Notes under the pieces: generated by a model
Databases searched by the model: none
The model's input: only the letters and a program-made list of their open reading frames with translations
What the model was told of the DNA's origin: nothing
Program-made: the position numbers and the translations under genes
Part shown: positions 1-5,972 of the stretch, piece after piece
How the letters are laid out: each line of letters begins with the position of its first letter
Position numbering within the stretch: position 1 is the first letter of the stretch
DNA from: Candidatus Omnitrophota bacterium
GTDB lineage: Bacteria > Omnitrophota > Gorgyraeia > Zapsychrales > Fredricksoniimonadaceae
Assembly: GCA_016789035.1 (NCBI GenBank)
Contig: JAEUSC010000258.1
Span: 1-6,826 of the forward strand
Direction: 5' to 3'
DNA: 6,826 nt

Positions 1-46
1 GCTGTTGCCCTGCATAATTGTAAAAGTGAAATCATATATCCTGAAA

Positions 47-655
47 TTAGATACTTGCCTTGGGACGGACAACCAGCTTCTTAATTTTCTTTTGTCCAAG
101 CCAAACCTTCTCATTAGTTTTCATATCAACCATTTCCAAATTGGCTTGATATAAAACGGCGTATTTACCTCTTGTCTCATCTTTGACGTCATTGATAGAA
201 CCTTTCAGCATGAAGCTGGCCCCCGTCTCCATGCCTTTTTTGGTGACAGTTTCCGGATTAGTATTGCCCAGCTGCTGATCTTCTCGTTCTTCCCGCACTT
301 CATCGCGTTCGTTTCTTGTGGCAACGAATTTCACCTTATTGGAATTAATCAGCGCACGCTCCAAATCTTCTACAAAAACATCGGTATTAATGTGCTCATG
401 GGTTCGATTAACAATCGTTCCGACAATAACCACAGGGTCCTTTCCCGCATCTTTGTTATACCGGGAAACCCATTCACCCGATAAACAGTCTGTAATCATT
501 TCTTCAGCTACCAGACGCGCATCCGTGTCATTCCAACGGCCGCTGATGTCCACGATTTGCTCAGGCTGCATACGGGTGACTTTGGTTGCACACCCGCTTA
601 ATGAAATGAGTGAACCTATAACAGCCATCCCTACAAAAAAATTATACCGCTTCAT
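47..655 (-). CDS. LpoB-like outer-membrane lipoprotein (penicillin-binding protein activator family)
   Basis: The 202-residue protein begins with a lipoprotein signal: basic K2-R3, a hydrophobic stretch at about 6-18, and the lipobox L19-S20-G21-C22. Cys22 would become the lipidated N-terminus. Residue +2 is Ala, not Asp, which in enterobacteria favours export to the outer membrane. The rest resembles the LpoB family: an SGRWN segment near residues 38-42, a beta strand VVIVGTIVN near 75-83, then alternating helices and strands ending with a VWLGQKKIKK strand. In E. coli LpoB reaches through the periplasm to activate the peptidoglycan synthase PBP1B. The same role here is family knowledge, not shown. 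The start is well supported by AAGGAG placed six bases before the ATG. The gene is divergent from the CPxCG gene, and the short space between them holds promoters for both. Other lipoproteins of this fold with no PBP partner are possible. Confidence 0.82.
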   Translation of the reverse strand: MKRYNFFVGMAVIGSLISLSGCATKVTRMQPEQIVDISGRWNDTDARLVAEEMITDCLSGEWVSRYNKDAGKDPVVIVGTIVNRTHEHINTDVFVEDLERALINSNKVKFVATRNERDEVREEREDQQLGNTNPETVTKKGMETGASFMLKGSINDVKDETRGKYAVLYQANLEMVDMKTNEKVWLGQKKIKKLVVRPKASI

Positions 656-683
656 TTTTTACTCCTTTTTTAAACGGACAATG

Positions 684-713
684 ATTAATTCTAGTATAAT
701 TCTGGCATGTCAA
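684..713 (-). promoter_or_regulatory. Candidate promoter for the LpoB-like lipoprotein gene
   Basis: On the minus strand a perfect TTGACA lies at 713-708, followed after 18 bases by ATTAAT at 689-684 (4 of 6 matches to TATAAT). Transcription would start near 677 and leave a short leader containing the AAGGAG ribosome site. A second possible -10, TATACT at 698-693, lies only nine bases from the TTGACA, so it would need another -35. The choice between the two is not decided by sequence. The TTGACA overlaps the start codon of the divergent CPxCG gene. Confidence 0.45.
692..702 (+). promoter_or_regulatory. Candidate -10 promoter core giving a leaderless CPxCG mRNA
   Basis: A perfect TATAAT (695-700) sits six bases before the ATG at 707. 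The usual spacing from a -10 element puts the transcription start on, or within a base or two of, the A of that ATG. No Shine-Dalgarno sequence precedes the ATG, which fits a leaderless message. No good -35 hexamer is visible at 16-18 bases upstream. The 11-base string TAGTATAATTC recurs before the 59-residue gene near 1664-1674. Confidence 0.5.
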
Positions 714-901
714 TCAACGATCCAGAACTTTATAGCTGCCCTTACTGCGGGAGCGACAATTACCTGAGCTATGATTTGATGGGAGGCAAGAAGCAGAAAC
801 TTGTCGTGGACTGCGAAATTTGTTGTCAACCCATCGTGATTGAACTCACTGTCCAAGACGGCAGTGTCTTAAGAATCACCGCTCGAAAAGAAAACGAATA
901 A
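707..901 (+). CDS. CPxCG-type cysteine-rich zinc-ribbon small protein
   Basis: This 64-residue protein carries two cysteine pairs, C11-P-Y-C14-G and C36-E-I-C39-C40, spaced as in a zinc ribbon. The CPYCG knuckle, the D-C-E-I-C-C-Q-P-I segment and the following strand match the conserved CPxCG cysteine-rich family (about 60 residues, widespread in proteobacteria and other Gram-negatives). The molecular role of that family is not established to my knowledge. Zinc binding and a nucleic-acid or protein-contact role are inferences. The protein ends with an acidic and basic tail. The start is the only ATG consistent with the family length, and it has no ribosome-binding site; a TATAAT lies just upstream, so the mRNA is probably leaderless. 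It is the only plus-strand gene in the window and converges on the SPOR gene. Confidence 0.87.
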   Translation: MSINDPELYSCPYCGSDNYLSYDLMGGKKQKLVVDCEICCQPIVIELTVQDGSVLRITARKENE

Positions 902-951
902 TCAGCCATTCTTAAATTCGATCATCTCCCCCCCCCCACAAGCAAAAGACC

Positions 952-1440
952 TTATTTCTTCTCTTTTACGACAATACTATCTTTATGAAGCTTGCGTATT
1001 TCTGCTAGCATCGCCTGCGCCTTTTCTGGGACATCAAAAGCTCCAGTTCTAACCCTGTACCAAATGCCTTTATCTCCCAAATCGCTCATTTGAACGTAAG
1101 CCGGAATGCCTCCTGCGTTAAGATCCTTAGTTATGGCGTCAGCCCTCGTCTGATCTCGAAAAGAATACAGCTGAATGGCATACACAACCTGATTGCCCGC
1201 TTCCGGGGTGGCGACGATGGCCGGAGACGTAACAGGATCTTCTGTAGCTTCTCCCGCTTTAGACCCGGAATCACTCACTGAGTATGAGGATAATGCGACC
1301 GGATGTGTTTTAGCCAAGCTATCTACAGCAACAGCGTCATTGGCCGCTTTATTTTGCATCATTGCAAAACCAATGATAAATACTCCTGCGATAATTAATA
1401 TCCCGATAGGCCAAACATTTTTCTTTGTCCCAGACCCCAT
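952..1440 (-). CDS. Membrane-anchored SPOR-domain protein
   Basis: The 162-residue protein has a short cytoplasmic N-terminus with K6-K7, one transmembrane helix at about 9-28, a low-complexity linker rich in Ala, Ser, Thr and Pro (about 30-82), and a C-terminal SPOR domain at about 84-159. The SPOR core is seen in VYAIQLYSF, the helix with A-D-A-I-T-K-D-L, the strand G-I-P-A-Y-V, and W-Y-R-V-R-T-G-A-F. SPOR domains bind denuded glycan strands and often bring proteins to the division septum, as in FtsN. The layout (N-terminal anchor, linker, SPOR) is FtsN-like, but the linker is much shorter and no essential FtsN motif can be recognised, so I give no symbol. AGGGGGAAGAA immediately before the ATG supports the start. 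A 36-base gap follows the upstream 59-residue gene, so the two are probably co-transcribed. Confidence 0.9.
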   Translation of the reverse strand: MGSGTKKNVWPIGILIIAGVFIIGFAMMQNKAANDAVAVDSLAKTHPVALSSYSVSDSGSKAGEATEDPVTSPAIVATPEAGNQVVYAIQLYSFRDQTRADAITKDLNAGGIPAYVQMSDLGDKGIWYRVRTGAFDVPEKAQAMLAEIRKLHKDSIVVKEKK

Positions 1441-1476
1441 TTCTTCCCCCTATGATTTTTAATTAATCTTCGAAAA

Positions 1477-1656
1477 TTATCTCTCGGCCAACTTTCTTTC
1501 TAAGACATCTAGTCTTTGTGATATTTGCTGAAGATATTCAATAATAATGGCGTGCGTATACTGAGCGTCAATTCCGACTGCTCCTTCGGATTTAATTCGC
1601 TCGATCGTTGATTGATAATCCAATTTAGACTTATCTAACGGATTTTCCAGATTCAT
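1477..1656 (-). CDS. Small 59-residue hypothetical protein with C-terminal coiled coil
   Basis: A short frame runs from an ATG at 1656 to a TAA at 1477 and encodes 59 residues. The N-terminal half is polar. From about residue 36 a helix rich in Ile and Leu (IIIEYLQQISQRLDVLERKL) has heptad-like spacing, suggesting a coiled coil or oligomerisation helix. No cysteines, signal peptide or membrane span are present. I do not recognise a family. Support for a real gene comes from three observations: it fills the space between two minus-strand genes, its stop lies 36 bases before the SPOR start, and a perfect TATAAT precedes it. There is no ribosome site, which fits a nearly leaderless transcript. 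It may work with the SPOR protein, but that rests on position only. Confidence 0.68.
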   Translation of the reverse strand: MNLENPLDKSKLDYQSTIERIKSEGAVGIDAQYTHAIIIEYLQQISQRLDVLERKLAER

Positions 1657-1663
1657 AATGTTT

Positions 1664-1674
1664 GAATTATACTA
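1664..1674 (-). promoter_or_regulatory. Candidate -10 promoter core for the 59-residue gene and SPOR gene
   Basis: On the minus strand TATAAT occupies 1671-1666, inside the same 11-base string TAGTATAATTC found at 692-702. A start at the A at 1659 would give a three-base leader before the ATG at 1656. The -35 region (ATTTCG at a 17-base spacing) is poor. The downstream SPOR gene, which has its own ribosome site, would be read from the same transcript. Confidence 0.5.
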
Positions 1675-1730
1675 CAATTTGCCGATTGCGAAATTATGTT
1701 TTTCCAATTCACCAGTTAAACAATGACTAT

Positions 1731-2537
1731 TTATCCGGCGGGAGAAAAAAAATCTCCTCCCATACAGGGCGTTTGAGGATGCGTTCCATTGAGAACGCCT
1801 TGCACCATGTTTTTGACATCAGTGCTAAAATCCTTAGTCAGGATCCACTGCAAATACGACGGATCTTTCTTGGCAATCTCTCGCAGATTTTCTGTCCGTG
1901 CATATTTACCAAACATCATGTAAAGCTCGCCGTTCCACCACCGAAATTTTCGTTCCAGATCAAAATACTCAGATGTCTGAACATAATCATATTCCAAAAG
2001 GGAATCCAAATCATCGGTCCCCTTCCCGTACATTTTCGTCTGAGCCCCCAGGATTTCCAGCGTAGCTTGGGTGTCGACGATGGCAGAATGGGCACCTTGC
2101 AGCGGTTTATTGCAATACAATTGATACGCCGCGGACAAATCCCTTTTCACGTTTAAATGGTAAACTTTTTGCGCATCAAAAATATGCCTTGCCCCTATCT
2201 CCAGCTTCAGCCCTGCCTCGTTGAGTTCGCGCATCAACAAAGGAACATCAAACCGTTCGACATTATACCCCCCCAGGTCGGCATCGCCGATAAATTCGAA
2301 AACTTCGCGGGCAATTTCATAAAACGGAGGCTTATCCTTAACATCTTCATCTTTAATACCGGTTATCTCACTGACCCGTGCAGGAATGGGAATGCCAGGA
2401 TTAACACGCTTGTCGAATATCTGCTGACTTGAATCCGGCAGACATTTAATCATTGCAATTTCAATAATCTTGTCCTTCTCAATCCACGTTCCCGTCGTTT
2501 CCAGATCAAGCACAACCAATGTTCGTGACAATTTCAT
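1731..2537 (-). CDS. DEDDh-family 3'-5' exonuclease (DnaQ-like) with C-terminal accessory domain
   Basis: The 268-residue protein opens with the exonuclease domain of the DnaQ/epsilon type (about 6-165). Exo I is D11-L-E13-T-T-G, Exo II is Y-N92-V-E-R-F-D97, and Exo III is H150-S-A-I-V-D155, so the catalytic set D11, E13, D97, H150 and D155 is complete. These enzymes remove nucleotides from the 3' end of DNA or RNA with two metal ions. Beyond the domain, about 185-245 holds a segment with F-G-K-Y, L-R-E-I-A-K-K-D-P-S-Y-L-Q-W-I and K-D-F. This is a short module commonly found after such domains in stand-alone exonucleases of Bacteroidetes and others. The protein is therefore more likely a stand-alone repair or RNA-processing nuclease than the replicative epsilon subunit. 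GGAG seven bases before the ATG supports the start. It lies 83 bases downstream of the SirB1/YccV gene and may share its transcript. Confidence 0.92.
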   Translation of the reverse strand: MKLSRTLVVLDLETTGTWIEKDKIIEIAMIKCLPDSSQQIFDKRVNPGIPIPARVSEITGIKDEDVKDKPPFYEIAREVFEFIGDADLGGYNVERFDVPLLMRELNEAGLKLEIGARHIFDAQKVYHLNVKRDLSAAYQLYCNKPLQGAHSAIVDTQATLEILGAQTKMYGKGTDDLDSLLEYDYVQTSEYFDLERKFRWWNGELYMMFGKYARTENLREIAKKDPSYLQWILTKDFSTDVKNMVQGVLNGTHPQTPCMGGDFFSPAG

Positions 2538-2591
2538 AGACTTTCTCCATTAAACAGTGATCAATTCCTGCGTGCAGAATTTCCAAATGCC

Positions 2592-2603
2592 GCAAATATT
2601 TGC
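2592..2603. repeat. Perfect 12-bp palindrome between the exonuclease and SirB1/YccV genes
   Basis: GCAAATATTTGC reads the same on both strands. It sits in the 83-base gap, about 55 bases before the exonuclease start. It could be an operator half-site pair for a dimeric regulator or a chance AT-rich palindrome. No clear -35/-10 pair is visible near it. Confidence 0.35.
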
Positions 2604-2620
2604 TCAAATCGTTTTGGATT

Positions 2621-3829
2621 TCACTCTAACCACGGCATGTGATTACGGATATACAAACCATTTGTAGTCCGAGAAAAGAAAAACGAAACAAGAGGATTTT
2701 CAATATCGGAACCATCGAGGTCTTTTTCCAACTGACAGTGAGGAACATACAGCGCACGGTCCGTTTGATCAACCAGGACCCGATACCAAGGTTGATTATA
2801 ATCCGGGCGCTCGTCGTCCGAGGCGGCATCAGATCCGTCGGCATAATACAAGTCATAATCTACAATCAAACCGCGGTATCCTTCATCCAGATGACGAACA
2901 GTTTGACCGAGTTTAAAACATCGGGCACTCTTATCAGAATCCTTCTCTGATTTTCTGACATACTTTTCCTGCCAAAGTTGGATCTCTTTAAGAAGATGTA
3001 CCATTAAAACACTTTCTCTGTCCTGGCCAACCTGTTGATAGGCAAATATCAGATTCCCAAGAATTCGCCGGACAATATCAACAGTCCCGGCTTCCATTTT
3101 TAGCGCTTCATCGCGGCTTAATGAAGCTTCCTGGCTTAGCATGACAATGTCCTTTTCCCCGATCACGTTTCCTGAGTGAAAACAATCCACCAATTCTTTG
3201 GACCCAGCGTTGTCCACAATCGTCAAAAAATGACGCGGCGAATTGCACCCGCGGATATCAAGTCCCAGACGGCGCCCTACCATCATATACACGCAGGACA
3301 AACTAATAGGGATCCCCCGCCGTTGTTTGAGAACATAGATCAAATTGCTATTGGCCGGATTATAGTAGTCTTCTTGAGCGCCAGCAAACCCCTGCTCTTT
3401 AAATAGAAACCCGGCGAGACTGTGAGCATCAACTTCCGAATGAAAACTTTTATACTCTAACGTCAACGCATCCAACATTTTTGCCAGCTGGCCTTTAAAT
3501 TCCAGACCGCTTTGATATTCGGCGAGCAATGTCAATGCCGCCTCCAATCGCATATGCTCATTAGGAAGCGAAAACCATGAAGACCATTGACGTTTAAGAA
3601 AGCATCGACGTGGTCCGGCCAGAATTTGATTGAGCAAGAGCCTTTCCTTGGGTGTGATTTCTACCGGCAAAAGGTTCAGCTCATCGTACAGCTCTGCCCC
3701 AAAGCCAGCCAGCTCACGAATGACGGCCTGACGCACCAAAGGCGAATCGTCATCAAGAAGCTCGATTAAAAAGGGAAGTTTTTCTTGGTTGGATTTCACG
3801 GCTCCTATTTTATAAGGAGCCATTCGCAT
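2621..3829 (-). CDS. SirB1-like transglutaminase-fold protein fused to a YccV/HspQ-like domain
   Basis: From the ATG at 3829 the protein has 402 residues. The frame stays open to a TTG at 3877, 38 bases inside the ATP-grasp gene. I chose the ATG because the ATP-grasp stop is 10 bases before it and recognisable sequence starts only later; neither start has a ribosome site. Residue numbers here count from the TTG. About 33-60 looks like one HEAT-type repeat (LIELLDDDSPLVRQAV). About 110-300 is a SirB1-like transglutaminase-superfamily core with G-I-P-I-S-L-S-C195, P-R-H216-F-L and L-V-D231; Cys195, His216 and Asp231 could be a Cys-His-Asp set, but many SirB1 proteins lack the Cys. About 320-413 matches the YccV/HspQ hemimethylated-DNA-binding family (F-K-L-G-Q-T-V-R-H, G-Y-R-G-L-I-V-D, W-Y-R-V-L-V-D, L-Y-V). 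Human FBXO21 joins the same two domains. The biochemical role is unknown. Confidence 0.83.
   Translation of the reverse strand: MRMAPYKIGAVKSNQEKLPFLIELLDDDSPLVRQAVIRELAGFGAELYDELNLLPVEITPKERLLLNQILAGPRRCFLKRQWSSWFSLPNEHMRLEAALTLLAEYQSGLEFKGQLAKMLDALTLEYKSFHSEVDAHSLAGFLFKEQGFAGAQEDYYNPANSNLIYVLKQRRGIPISLSCVYMMVGRRLGLDIRGCNSPRHFLTIVDNAGSKELVDCFHSGNVIGEKDIVMLSQEASLSRDEALKMEAGTVDIVRRILGNLIFAYQQVGQDRESVLMVHLLKEIQLWQEKYVRKSEKDSDKSARCFKLGQTVRHLDEGYRGLIVDYDLYYADGSDAASDDERPDYNQPWYRVLVDQTDRALYVPHCQLEKDLDGSDIENPLVSFFFSRTTNGLYIRNHMPWLE
3800..3821 (-). repeat. 7-bp inverted repeat (hairpin) at the start of the SirB1/YccV gene
   Basis: GGCTCCT and AGGAGCC flank an eight-base AT loop, giving a perfect seven-base-pair stem. 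It starts at the last base of the second in-frame ATG (3823), so an mRNA hairpin would sit just after the start codons. One arm contains AGGAG, so a ribosome-like sequence would be paired in the stem. This could damp translation or be chance. Confidence 0.4.
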
Positions 3830-3839
3830 GGCGAGGTTT

Positions 3840-4868
3840 TTATTTATTTTTTTCGTAACGCCTGAAACCAAGTTCAAGAATCATAGAAATAAGATCCGCA
3901 TAATTGATCCCCTCTTTCTCGGCTGAAAGCGCCAATTCATCAATACGGGCGATACACGGATTGGCGTTGGGTTCAATAATGTAAACCTCCCCTTGCTCCG
4001 TGACGCGGATATCAAATCGAGTATAGCTATCCATATCCAGCGCCTGATAAGCACGTTTGCAAACATCCTTAATGGCCCTTTCCCAACCCTCGGGAAGTTT
4101 GCCGGGCGCAACGCTTTTGATCCCCCACCGTTCGCGATAGTGATCATCCCACTTGGCTTTGTATGTGGCTATTCGCGGCTCCCCCTCCGGCACATTTCCA
4201 AACTTCAATTCTCTGGGGGGAAGAACCACCACGCGTTTGTGACCGATGACGCTGACATAAAGTTCTCTACCGTCGATATATTCTTCCACAATCGCATCCA
4301 AGTTCATGTTGTCGTGGATAAACTTGACCCTTTCAAATAAAGAGTCCTGATTATCAACGATAGATGCCTGAGAAATACCGCGAGAGGCCTCCTCGCACAA
4401 TGGTTTAACAATGGCGGGAAGCTTCAATTTTGTTGGCATAAAAATCTTCCGTTTACGGATAAAGGTATAAAACCGTGGGACTTTGATGCGATGAAAAACC
4501 AATATTGTCTTACAAAGCGCCTTATTATTACAAATGAAAAGACTTCCTGTGGAGGCACCCGTGTAAGGAATATCTAAAATCTCCAAAAGTGCGGCGACAT
4601 TCTTTTCCAAATGAGATTGGTCGTTAAAGACCTCCACCATGTTAAAGACAATATCCGGCCTGTTCTCTTTGATTTCATCAATCAGGATGGAAACATCATT
4701 ATACAGACCCAAAACGGTTGCTTCGTGCCCTAAAGATTTGAGGGCCTGGACAACATTCTTTTCCGTGTACATGTTTTCAGGATCAGCAAACTCTTCTTTA
4801 AAGTCGTAACCCCGAGGCTTAAAATATGGACTATGAAACAACACTAAAACTTTCAATTTCTTTTTCAT
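3840..4868 (-). CDS. ATP-grasp ligase of the D-Ala-D-Ala ligase superfamily (substrate unknown)
   Basis: The 342-residue protein has the three-part ATP-grasp layout. There is a Rossmann-like N-terminal domain (about 5-115, with P-Y-T-G-A-S near 101-106), then the ATP-binding lid with I-V-K155-P and the loop E-E-A-S-R-G-I-S (159-166). V-E-E-Y-I-D-G-R-E-L (195-203) follows, and the metal site comprises R284-F-D286 and I-E299-P-N301. These correspond to Lys, Glu, Arg, Asp, Glu and Asn residues of Ddl. The enzyme should make an acyl-phosphate and join a carboxylate to an amine. The usual Ddl ending N-T-L-P-G-M-T is replaced by N-A-N-P-C-I-A, and the segment from 220 to 260 differs strongly. I therefore do not call it the cell-wall Ddl; an amidoligase acting on a peptide or amino acid is more likely. 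A GGAG lies 14 bases before the ATG, rather far. It follows the metallopeptidase gene by 27 bases and precedes the SirB1/YccV gene. Confidence 0.88.
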   Translation of the reverse strand: MKKKLKVLVLFHSPYFKPRGYDFKEEFADPENMYTEKNVVQALKSLGHEATVLGLYNDVSILIDEIKENRPDIVFNMVEVFNDQSHLEKNVAALLEILDIPYTGASTGSLFICNNKALCKTILVFHRIKVPRFYTFIRKRKIFMPTKLKLPAIVKPLCEEASRGISQASIVDNQDSLFERVKFIHDNMNLDAIVEEYIDGRELYVSVIGHKRVVVLPPRELKFGNVPEGEPRIATYKAKWDDHYRERWGIKSVAPGKLPEGWERAIKDVCKRAYQALDMDSYTRFDIRVTEQGEVYIIEPNANPCIARIDELALSAEKEGINYADLISMILELGFRRYEKNK

Positions 4869-4895
4869 AGAAACTTAATTGTCTCCATTTTGTTA

Positions 4896-5972
4896 TTAAT
4901 CGTTACGCCGGTGTCGTAAACCTCGAAACCAGCCTGTATGAATATAGTTCATAACCAAGGATGTAAGGTAGGACGAAATTTGAATCGCGGCCAGCGTTTG
5001 AGTCTCTGGAAGAATCATATGTAACTGATGGCACCGGCGGATAATTCTTTTTAGCAAATCATTAATGATGTAGCGTCTTTCGCCTGTTGTTCGAGCTACG
5101 TTATAAACGATATGACTTTGATGCTTCTTTAAAAAGTCGCCCGCGTCCATCAACTCCGGATCGTGCCTCGCCCGTTTTCGATATTCCCGATAATCCTGCG
5201 CATTTAAAACCTTAAAAATTTTTGCCAATTGGCGGTCATGGAAGTCCGGAAAATCTTCTTCCACCAACTCCCGCTTCTTCTTATAAAAATTTGTCAGCGT
5301 TATTTTTAACGAATTGGCATTCCAATATTTCTTTCCCTGGGCCGATACGGGAGGTTTTCCCTGAATCTCACTCATCAGACCATCGACAAAATTTAATTTA
5401 TCAAAGGCCTTCCAATTTTTATAACGCTCTTTCCAGTCAACCTCAGGCGTCAGCCATACCGCGAATGTTTCAACAAAGTCCTCATCAGGATGATATTGCG
5501 CATAATATCCATCAAGATGTCGGACAAATCTTTTACTGTACGGCTGATATCGGTACGTATCTCCGTAATCTTGAGAAGACAATCCAAACACGTTCTGCCA
5601 CGACCGCTTTTTATTGAGACGGTAGGCGTAGCAGATTGCATGTCCTGCCTCATGGCGCAGAAGCTTCATGCACCATGACTTTGTATCTCCTTCCGCTTCC
5701 AGCATCATCTTTCGCTCTAGCTTAATCAGTGCGGGATGCGAGAGGTAAAACGGAATTCCAATAACAGGTTCGTTTACCGGGGTCAGCCATTCATCGGCCA
5801 AATAACACTCCGGATGAAAAAGCGTGAGTCCTTTAGCATCCAATTCATTGTAAAGTTGACCAACGCATTCTTCTAGCCATGTCCCCGAAATTTCTATGGG
5901 CAGGTCACAGATCCGCAGCTTAAGAAGTTCCGCTTCATTCAATAAATTCAAGTCGGTTTGTATCTTTGGCAT
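4896..5972 (-). CDS. Putative zinc metallopeptidase with HEAGH motif
   Basis: The 358-residue protein has the zincin motif H107-E-A-G-H111 in the helix M-K-L-L-R-H-E-A-G-H-A. About 50 residues later comes H161-P-D-E164-D-F-V-E168-T-F-A, where one of the glutamates would be the third zinc ligand, as in gluzincins. The stretch I-G-I-P-F-Y-L before the motif and the later A-V-W-L-T-P resemble the bacterial 'putative zinc-binding metallopeptidase' family. No signal peptide or membrane span is seen, so it probably acts in the cytoplasm. The C-terminal part (about 215-350) is helical, rich in Lys, Arg and aromatic residues, and not recognised. GGGAG lies 14 bases before the ATG, longer than usual spacing. 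The gene ends in tandem TAA TAA stops 27 bases before the ATP-grasp start. Substrate and activity are unknown; peptide trimming next to a ligase is the inferred role. Confidence 0.84.
   Translation of the reverse strand: MPKIQTDLNLLNEAELLKLRICDLPIEISGTWLEECVGQLYNELDAKGLTLFHPECYLADEWLTPVNEPVIGIPFYLSHPALIKLERKMMLEAEGDTKSWCMKLLRHEAGHAICYAYRLNKKRSWQNVFGLSSQDYGDTYRYQPYSKRFVRHLDGYYAQYHPDEDFVETFAVWLTPEVDWKERYKNWKAFDKLNFVDGLMSEIQGKPPVSAQGKKYWNANSLKITLTNFYKKKRELVEEDFPDFHDRQLAKIFKVLNAQDYREYRKRARHDPELMDAGDFLKKHQSHIVYNVARTTGERRYIINDLLKRIIRRCHQLHMILPETQTLAAIQISSYLTSLVMNYIHTGWFRGLRHRRND

Noticed and set aside
1..46. Left edge as part of a gene or terminator
   Set aside because: The 46 bases after the lipoprotein stop show no hairpin and are too short to assign to a gene.
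318..767. 149-residue plus-strand open frame
   Set aside because: It lies antisense across the LpoB-like gene, has no recognisable domain, and runs through the divergent promoter region into the CPxCG gene in another frame.
902..951. Possible shared terminator between the convergent CPxCG and SPOR genes
   Set aside because: No stem of useful length followed by a T-run is present on either strand; only the C10 tract stands out.
1741..1757. GGAGA-A7-TCTCC inverted repeat near the end of the exonuclease gene, considered as a terminator
   Set aside because: The homopolymer forms the loop, not a trailing U-tract, the stem is only five base pairs, and it is inside the coding region.
1662..2432. 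Two long plus-strand open frames opposite the exonuclease gene
   Set aside because: They are antisense to a gene with a complete DEDDh catalytic set and show no family features.
1731..2537. Naming the exonuclease dnaQ (replicative proofreading subunit)
   Set aside because: The C-terminal module and context fit a stand-alone exonuclease; nothing shows binding to a polymerase III alpha subunit.
3881..4340. Open frames of 88 and 115 residues inside the ATP-grasp gene
   Set aside because: Both are shadows of the ligase frame, whose motifs at E299 and N301 fall in the same bases.
3840..4868. Naming the ATP-grasp gene ddl
   Set aside because: The conserved Ddl ending N-T-L-P-G-M-T is missing and the genomic context lacks cell-wall precursor genes.
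5222..5678. Several open frames on both strands within the metallopeptidase gene
   Set aside because: They overlap the HEAGH-coding region and have low-complexity, family-less products.
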